9,428 nt of DNA, taken from Thermococcus sp. Lineage in GTDB: Archaea; Methanobacteriota_B; Thermococci; Thermococcales; Thermococcaceae. Below are positions 5,926 to 9,428 of this stretch, piece after piece; positions within the stretch are counted from its first letter, which is position 1, and each line of letters begins with the position of its first letter. A program made the translations under genes and the position numbers. The stretch is from positions 1 through 9,428 of the forward strand of contig NZ_JAMONU010000120.1 in NCBI RefSeq assembly GCF_027066465.1, read 5' to 3'. The notes under the pieces are model-generated. The model was given only the letters and a program-made list of their open reading frames with translations, searched no databases and was not told the DNA's origin.

Positions 5926-6081
5926 ATTTCACCACCCTTGGTGCTCTCACAAATTTTCGAAAAATCTCTTATAAATAGTTTTCTTAAATAACGCACAAGG
6001 TTCCAATTCAAATTTTGAATAGTATGCAAGCGGATTTAAAGAGACCGGCCCTTATTCAATGACCTTCAGAAACGCTCGAAA
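5926..6081 (-). promoter_or_regulatory. Complex promoter region of the secreted-protein/signal-peptidase operon
   Basis: This is the longest intergenic stretch (156 bp) and it is markedly AT-rich. On the minus strand it has three TATA-like elements: CTTTAAAT (near 6035-6042), TTATTTAAG (near 5983-5991) and CTATTTATAAG (5968-5978). The last is best placed, predicting a start near 5948 and a leader of about 23 nt with GGGTGGTG. Two palindromes lie here: ATTCAAA-T-TTTGAAT (6006-6020) and TTTTCGAAAA (5954-5963). No gene is visible on either strand. It also has to contain the end of the methylthiotransferase transcript (stop 6082-6084). Confidence 0.55.
6006..6020. repeat. Perfect palindrome, possible operator
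   Basis: ATTCAAA and TTTGAAT flank a single T: a 7-bp perfect inverted repeat with a 1-base centre. It sits upstream of the likely TATA box (5968-5978), where an archaeal activator or repressor of the secreted-protein operon could bind. No known regulator motif is recognised. Confidence 0.45.
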
Positions 6082-7365
6082 TCATTTAGATTTAACCACA
6101 GACCCTCGCAGATAGGTCGAACCGGCCCACTCGACGTTCACATTAACGAACTCTCCAGGGTCACCAGAGTCGAGGATTATATCCTTGTAGTTGAAAGTCC
6201 TGCCCTCAACCCCGCCCTTCTTGCCCGGCCCGTGGACGAGAACCTCGACGGTCCTGCCGACGTAAGCTTTGTTTATCTCGTAGGCAATCTGGAGCCTCAG
6301 GCGGTGCAAAAGCCTCGAGCGCTCCTTGACGAGCCAGCCGGGTAACTGCTTCCACCTTGCCGCTATCGTTCCCGGCCTCGCCGAGTACCTGGAAACGTTA
6401 ATCTTGTCCGGCTTAACCCGCTTTACAAGCTCGACCGTGTTCCTGAATGCCTCATCAGTCTCCCCCGGGAAGCCAACGATGATGTCGGTGTTGAGGTTCA
6501 ATTCCGGAATCTTTTTCCTGAAGGCACGAACTATCTCCTCAAACTCCTCAACGGTGTAGGTTCTCCCCATTCTCCTAAGGATTTCGTTGTCGCCGCTCTG
6601 AACCGGCAGATGGAGGAAGCGGTAAACCTTCTCGTCCCGATAAGCCTCAATCAGCTCGTCGAGGAACTTGAGGGCGTGGTTGGGATTCATCATGCCGACT
6701 CTAACTCGAAACTCCCCCTTTATGGAGGTTATCTTGTCGAGGAGCTCAGCTAAGTTCGTCCCGATGTCGAAGCCGTAGCAGCCGGTGTCCTCGCTCGACA
6801 GGATAATCTCCTTGTATCCTCTCGCCAGAGCTTCCTTAACCCATTTGACGACGAGCTCGGGCCTGTAGCTCTTGAGAACTCCTCGAGCGAAGCGCGTCGC
6901 GCAGTAGGTGCATGCATTAAGGCAACCTTCACTTATGGGGACTACGAAGGCAACGCCGGGCTTCCAGAGGCGCGGAAGCTCGAGCTTGTCGAGGTTCCTC
7001 TCGCGCCAGTTCTCCACGCTGACGAGCTTTCCACCGCGTTCGGCCGTTTCAATCGCCTCGGCGATTCTGTCTATGCTCTTAACTCCCAGGATTCCGGAAA
7101 CTCGCGGGTCTATGGCGTCAAGGTTGACGTGGGGAAGACAGCCGGTAACGATTACCCTCTTCCCGGAATCGAGAAGCTCCCTAATCCTCTTCACCATCTT
7201 GAACTCCGTTGGGTCCTTGACGGCGCAGGTGTTGACGACTACGTAATCGGCCTTCTCTGGAGCCTCGACTAACTCGTAACCGGCCCTCAGGAGTATCGCT
7301 TCCATTATCTCGCCATCGGCCTTGTTCCTTGAGCACCCGTAGCTCTCGACGTAAATCCTAACCAT
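6082..7365 (-). CDS. tRNA t6A37 methylthiotransferase (CDKAL1/e-MtaB type)
   Basis: This 427-residue radical-SAM enzyme converts N6-threonylcarbamoyladenosine at tRNA position 37 to its 2-methylthio form (ms2t6A), which improves decoding of ANN codons. The order is standard. An N-terminal UPF0004 domain carries the auxiliary iron-sulfur cysteines Cys11, Cys47 and Cys76. The radical-SAM core has Cys148-x3-Cys152-x2-Cys155 (EGCLNACTYC) and later family motifs LPVQSGDNEILRRM (253-266) and DIIVGFPGET (294-303). A C-terminal TRAM domain (about 365-425) would bind tRNA. The length matches the archaeal/eukaryotic subgroup. No SD precedes the ATG at 7365, while a TATA box is only about 27 nt away, so the mRNA is probably leaderless. 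The stand-alone TRAM gene lies upstream in the same direction. The exact t6A substrate is assigned by subgroup resemblance. Confidence 0.93.
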   Translation of the reverse strand: MVRIYVESYGCSRNKADGEIMEAILLRAGYELVEAPEKADYVVVNTCAVKDPTEFKMVKRIRELLDSGKRVIVTGCLPHVNLDAIDPRVSGILGVKSIDRIAEAIETAERGGKLVSVENWRERNLDKLELPRLWKPGVAFVVPISEGCLNACTYCATRFARGVLKSYRPELVVKWVKEALARGYKEIILSSEDTGCYGFDIGTNLAELLDKITSIKGEFRVRVGMMNPNHALKFLDELIEAYRDEKVYRFLHLPVQSGDNEILRRMGRTYTVEEFEEIVRAFRKKIPELNLNTDIIVGFPGETDEAFRNTVELVKRVKPDKINVSRYSARPGTIAARWKQLPGWLVKERSRLLHRLRLQIAYEINKAYVGRTVEVLVHGPGKKGGVEGRTFNYKDIILDSGDPGEFVNVNVEWAGSTYLRGSVVKSK

Positions 7366-7387
7366 CGGTGGGCGCTCTAAGAAGGGC

Positions 7388-7396
7388 CTTAAAAAG
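7388..7396 (-). promoter_or_regulatory. TATA box for the methylthiotransferase gene
   Basis: The minus strand reads CTTTTTAAG, centred at 7392. This is 27 nt upstream of the first base of the ATG (7365), so transcription should begin at or next to the start codon. No ribosome-binding site lies between (the sequence is GCGCCCACCG), in keeping with leaderless translation. Confidence 0.6.
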
Positions 7397-7404
7397 GGTG
7401 CGGT

Positions 7405-7438
7405 TCAGAAATGAGAAGATTAAGAAAGGAGAAAGAGG
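7405..7438 (-). terminator. Pyrimidine/T-rich terminator after the TRAM gene
   Basis: Immediately after the TGA stop (7439-7441) the minus strand is a T/C tract (CCTCTTTCTCCTTTCTTAAT and onward), without a stem-loop. It would end the TRAM transcript just before the methylthiotransferase promoter. Confidence 0.45.
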
Positions 7439-7666
7439 TCACTCGATAACCGAGGCGAAAGCGAACTTTCTCTTGACGGAGTTAATCACAATCTCCACTT
7501 CATCTCCAACCTGAGTGTTCGGGACGAACACAACGAAGCCCTGAATCTTGGCGATGCCGTCACCGCCCTTACCGAGGCTCTCAATCTTAACCCTGTAGCG
7601 CTCTCCAACCTTAACGGGAGCTTCGTTCCCGTAGTCTCTATATCCACCAAATCTGTCTCCGTACAT
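7439..7666 (-). CDS. Stand-alone TRAM-domain RNA-binding protein
   Basis: This 75-residue protein has a short Gly/Tyr/Arg-rich N-terminal tail (MYGDRFGGYRDYGN, 1-14) followed by one TRAM domain (about 16-75). Landmarks are VKVGERYRVKIESLGKGGDG (18-37), GFVVFVPNTQVGDEVEI (43-59) and the final FAFASVIE strand. Archaeal stand-alone TRAM proteins bind RNA broadly and act as RNA chaperones, analogous to bacterial cold-shock proteins. The start at 7666 is fixed because an in-frame stop (TGA) lies directly upstream. The ribosome-binding site is poor (only a distant AGG and a TTGTGA). The best TATA box is far away at 7745-7752, implying a leader of about 57 nt that can fold. It lies upstream of the TRAM-containing methylthiotransferase gene, which has its own promoter. 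Family is confident. Confidence 0.92.
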   Translation of the reverse strand: MYGDRFGGYRDYGNEAPVKVGERYRVKIESLGKGGDGIAKIQGFVVFVPNTQVGDEVEIVINSVKRKFAFASVIE

Positions 7667-7752
7667 TCACAACACAACCTACACATTTCTGGAACCCTCT
7701 CGAAAGACTCCGAGAAGAGCCCCGATGAGGAGTAACCGGGAGGGTATATAAA
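7667..7752 (-). promoter_or_regulatory. TRAM-gene promoter and structured 5' leader
   Basis: TTTATATA on the minus strand (7745-7752), preceded by an AAAGC BRE-like stretch, is a strong TATA box. The predicted start is near 7723, giving a leader of about 57 nt, long for this organism. Within it CTTCTCG (7717-7711) can pair with CGAGAGG (7702-7696) around an 8-nt loop (one G-U pair). There is no good SD before the ATG at 7666. A leader that folds could control translation of this RNA chaperone. Confidence 0.5.
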
Positions 7753-7782
7753 GCTTTAGGTCGTGAGGAGAATGCGGGAGAA

Positions 7783-8562
7783 TCATTGATGGGTCAAGGG
7801 GATTTCAGGCCCCTGAGGGAGTCTTCTTTTGTGCTCGCTCCTCTTGACGAGGTTCTCAACGTATTCGACCCTCTCAATTGAAACACCAAGCTCCTGAGCG
7901 ATTTTCTCCTTCGGCATCTTCAGGTCAACGAGACGCCACAGTATCTCGTCGAGGAGGCGGTAGCTTATACCAAGCTCATCCTCGTCAGTCTGACCCTCCC
8001 AGAGGCCCGCGGTGGGCTTCTTCTCGATTATCCTCTCGGGAACGCCAACGAGCTTTGCAACCTCCCAAACTTCAGTCTTGTAGAGGTTTATGAGCGGTGC
8101 GTAGTCGCTTGCACCGTCGCCCCACTTGGTGAAATAACCCGTCAGGAACTCGCTCCTGTTGCTGGTTCCTAGGACAAGGTAGTTTTTAGCGTTGGCGTGG
8201 GCGTAGAGGAGGATCATCCTCACCCTCGCCATAATGTTCCCAAGACTCTTCTTATCCGGCCGAAAGCCAAGGCTTTGAACGAAGGCATCAACGATGGGCC
8301 TGATGTTTATCACCTTGTACTCAATCCCAAGGCTCTCGCACACGAGCTTGGCATCCTCAACGTCCTGATTCTCGTAGTAGGGCATTATCAGACCGAGAAC
8401 GCGCTCCTTTCCAAGGGCCTTAACGGCCAGATAAGCCGTTGTAGCACTGTCTATTCCCCCGCTTATTCCAATTACAACACCGTCCGCATCGGCTTCCTTG
8501 ACCTTTTCTGAGATGAAGTCCACTATCTTTTCAACCGCGCTTTCATAGTTGAGACTCCTCAC
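7783..8562 (-). CDS. nadE: NH3-dependent NAD+ synthetase
   Basis: This 259-residue enzyme makes NAD+ from nicotinic acid adenine dinucleotide, ATP and ammonia, the last step of NAD synthesis in the cytoplasm. The PP-loop SGGIDSA (34-40) marks the N-type ATP pyrophosphatase fold. Other NadE signatures are GNIMARVRMILLY (108-120), GTSNRSE (132-138), GDGASDYAPLINLYKTEV (148-165) and KKPTAGLWEGQTDEDELG (181-198). It has no glutaminase domain, so it belongs to the short ammonia-using class. The start is GTG at 8562, with GGTGG (8567-8571) four bases upstream. The TGA stop of the upstream membrane-protein gene ends exactly where this GTG begins, so the two are translationally coupled. A homodimer is expected from the family. 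Confidence 0.95.
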   Translation of the reverse strand: MRSLNYESAVEKIVDFISEKVKEADADGVVIGISGGIDSATTAYLAVKALGKERVLGLIMPYYENQDVEDAKLVCESLGIEYKVINIRPIVDAFVQSLGFRPDKKSLGNIMARVRMILLYAHANAKNYLVLGTSNRSEFLTGYFTKWGDGASDYAPLINLYKTEVWEVAKLVGVPERIIEKKPTAGLWEGQTDEDELGISYRLLDEILWRLVDLKMPKEKIAQELGVSIERVEYVENLVKRSEHKRRLPQGPEIPLTHQ

Positions 8563-9027
8563 TCAACCACCCCCACGGAACACCCTTATGAGTCCAACCC
8601 ATGCAAAGATAGTTCCGACGATTGCAAAGATTAGGGCCGGCACCGCAAGGTTCGAGGCCGGGTATCCGACACCGGTTACATTGTAAACGTAACTAACGTT
8701 TCCCTTAAGAACGTTCACGGTAGGCCTGTCTGAGGGATGGAGAACCAGCCTGCCGCTTACGTTGTAGGTTGTGTAGTTAGTCCCGGACAGCACCCCGACG
8801 GTGGCGTTGCAGGACTCAAGAACCAGAGTTCTGTTTGATATTGAATACGAGTTCTCAAAGCTTTCGTTTCCAAGCGAGTACTGACCGGGTCTTAAAGAGC
8901 CTGAAGAGGAATAGTGATGAACCTGCGTGTGAAAAACGGCTATGGCCGAGAGTATAAAGGCTATCAGTAGAAATGCGAGACCGATTACGAAGAGCTTAGA
9001 CCTAAACACCAACGACAGTATCCCCAT
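8563..9027 (-). CDS. Two-TM membrane protein with sequon-rich external domain, unknown function
   Basis: I do not recognise this 154-residue protein. It has a short cytoplasmic start, a membrane segment at about 11-32, an external domain of about 90 residues, a second membrane segment at about 125-147, and a short basic end (RVFRGGG). The external part carries seven Asn-x-Ser/Thr sites (NES, NRT, NAT, NYT, NVS twice, NVT), so it may be densely glycosylated. It alternates like a beta-rich fold and has a single Cys. The ATG at 9027 is preferred because GGTGAT (9033-9038) stands five bases upstream; ATG 9033 or GTG 9036 would add 2-3 residues. Its stop abuts the nadE start, and the ABC ATPase gene ends 39 bp upstream. 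The coupling suggests shared expression with nadE, not necessarily shared function. Confidence 0.8.
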   Translation of the reverse strand: MGILSLVFRSKLFVIGLAFLLIAFILSAIAVFHTQVHHYSSSGSLRPGQYSLGNESFENSYSISNRTLVLESCNATVGVLSGTNYTTYNVSGRLVLHPSDRPTVNVLKGNVSYVYNVTGVGYPASNLAVPALIFAIVGTIFAWVGLIRVFRGGG

Positions 9028-9066
9028 GAGCATCACCGATGGAGTGGAGAAAATAAATGGAAGAAA
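9028..9066 (-). promoter_or_regulatory. Short T-rich spacer: ABC ATPase terminator and/or promoter
   Basis: The minus strand reads TTTCTTCCATTTATTTTCTC right after the ATPase stop. The T tracts fit a terminator. TTTATTTT (near 9050-9057) could also be a weak TATA box, but would place the start at about 9028, inside the GGTGAT site region, which fits poorly. The membrane protein and nadE may therefore also be transcribed by read-through. Confidence 0.3.
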
Positions 9067-9428
9067 TCAGAATTTTCCTACGAGGTGGCATTCGGCCCAG
9101 TGGTTGTGCTCGTACTCAATCAGCTTAGGCTGCTCAACGTCACACAACCCCTTCTGGAAGTAGATGCACCTCGGGTGGAACCTGCAACCCGGCGGAATGT
9201 TCACAGCACTCGGAACCTCACCCTTAATCGGCAACTCCTTAATAACGTTCCTCCGCTCCGGCTTAGGCTCAGGAACCGCAGCAAGCAAAGCCCTCGTGTA
9301 CGGATGAAGCGGGTTGTCAATGACGCGCTTCGCAGGCCCCATCTCCACAATCCTGCCAAGGTACATCACCGCAATCCAGTCGGCAAAATATCTAGCCGTC
9401 GAGAGGTCATGCGTAATGTAGAGGTAAG
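9067..9428 (-). CDS. Oligopeptide/dipeptide ABC transporter ATPase (OppF/DppF-like), 5' end outside window
   Basis: Only the last 119 residues are visible; the start lies beyond the right edge. The ATP-switch histidine motif YITHDLSTARYFAD (4-16 of the visible part) is followed by the D-loop-distal strand IAVMYLGRIVEMGP (18-31) and NPLHPYTRALLAAVP (38-52). These are hallmarks of the Opp/Dpp ATPase subgroup, which powers import of peptides or, in archaea, often oligosaccharides. The C-terminal extension (about 55-119) has four Cys at visible positions 81, 87, 95 and 113 (CRFHPRC, KGLC, AEC), the standard oligopeptide/dipeptide C-terminal domain, which may hold an iron-sulfur cluster. The reading frame is open to the window edge; a GTG at 9369 is internal, not a start. 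Substrate cannot be told from this part. Confidence 0.93.
   Translation of the reverse strand, partial: YLYITHDLSTARYFADWIAVMYLGRIVEMGPAKRVIDNPLHPYTRALLAAVPEPKPERRNVIKELPIKGEVPSAVNIPPGCRFHPRCIYFQKGLCDVEQPKLIEYEHNHWAECHLVGKF

Noticed and set aside
5926..6081. Possible C/D box sRNA in the longest gap
   Set aside because: No properly spaced RUGAUGA and CUGA boxes were found on either strand here, nor in the gap at 7667-7782.
7486..7686. A 66-codon minus-strand frame with Cys-rich start (MCRLCCEC), possible zinc-binding peptide or uORF
   Set aside because: It overlaps the TRAM gene in another frame, lacks an SD, and loses any motif after the first residues.
9067..9369. A complete 100-residue protein starting at GTG 9369
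   Set aside because: The frame is open upstream to the window edge and encodes the conserved ITHD switch region, so this is the end of a longer ATPase.
1..9428. CRISPR array, IS element, tRNA gene or transferred island
   Set aside because: No spaced direct repeats, transposase-like frames, cloverleaf sequences or composition breaks are visible.

Overview
The window looks like chromosomal DNA of a hyperthermophilic euryarchaeon of the order Thermococcales, most likely Thermococcus. The reasons are GGTGGTG/GGTGAT ribosome-binding sites, T/A-rich TATA boxes about 26 nt upstream of probable transcription starts, very tight gene packing, a Lys/Glu/Val-rich proteome with moderately high GC, and family content (archaeal COG2112-type kinase, PiT plus DUF47, S26B signal peptidase, CDKAL1-type methylthiotransferase, stand-alone TRAM protein, ammonia-type NadE). 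This is inferred from reading the sequence; no database was searched.

Layout. 1-471 (-): 5' part of a predicted Ser/Thr kinase. 521-748 (+): stand-alone Lrp/AsnC ligand-binding (RAM) domain, divergent from the kinase across an interlocked promoter. 787-2680 (-): PiT phosphate permease gene followed by its DUF47/PhoU-like partner. 2788-4428 (-): large secreted lipoprotein metallophosphoesterase with an EF-hand loop. 4520-4876 (+): single-domain cupin, divergent from the phosphoesterase. 5925-4873 (-): two-gene operon of a small secreted beta-rich protein and an S26B signal peptidase, arranged like the bacterial sipW-tasA and archaeal bundling-pilus loci. 7365-6082 (-): tRNA t6A37 methylthiotransferase. 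7666-7439 (-): TRAM RNA-binding protein with a structured leader. 9027-7783 (-): two-TM, sequon-rich membrane protein translationally coupled to NAD+ synthetase. 9428-9067 (-): C-terminal end of an oligopeptide/dipeptide ABC transporter ATPase.

How the genes fit together. The metallophosphoesterase, PiT and DUF47 genes lie in one direction and suggest a phosphate module: release of phosphate outside the membrane, import, and control of import. The secreted protein and signal peptidase suggest an extracellular fibre or surface-protein system with its own processing enzyme; this is the most interesting candidate in the window. MtaB and TRAM both act on RNA or translation. There are no tRNA or rRNA genes, CRISPR arrays, IS elements or signs of recent transfer, and no gene-free stretch over 300 bp. 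The longest gap (5926-6081, 156 bp) holds the promoter region of the secreted-protein operon.
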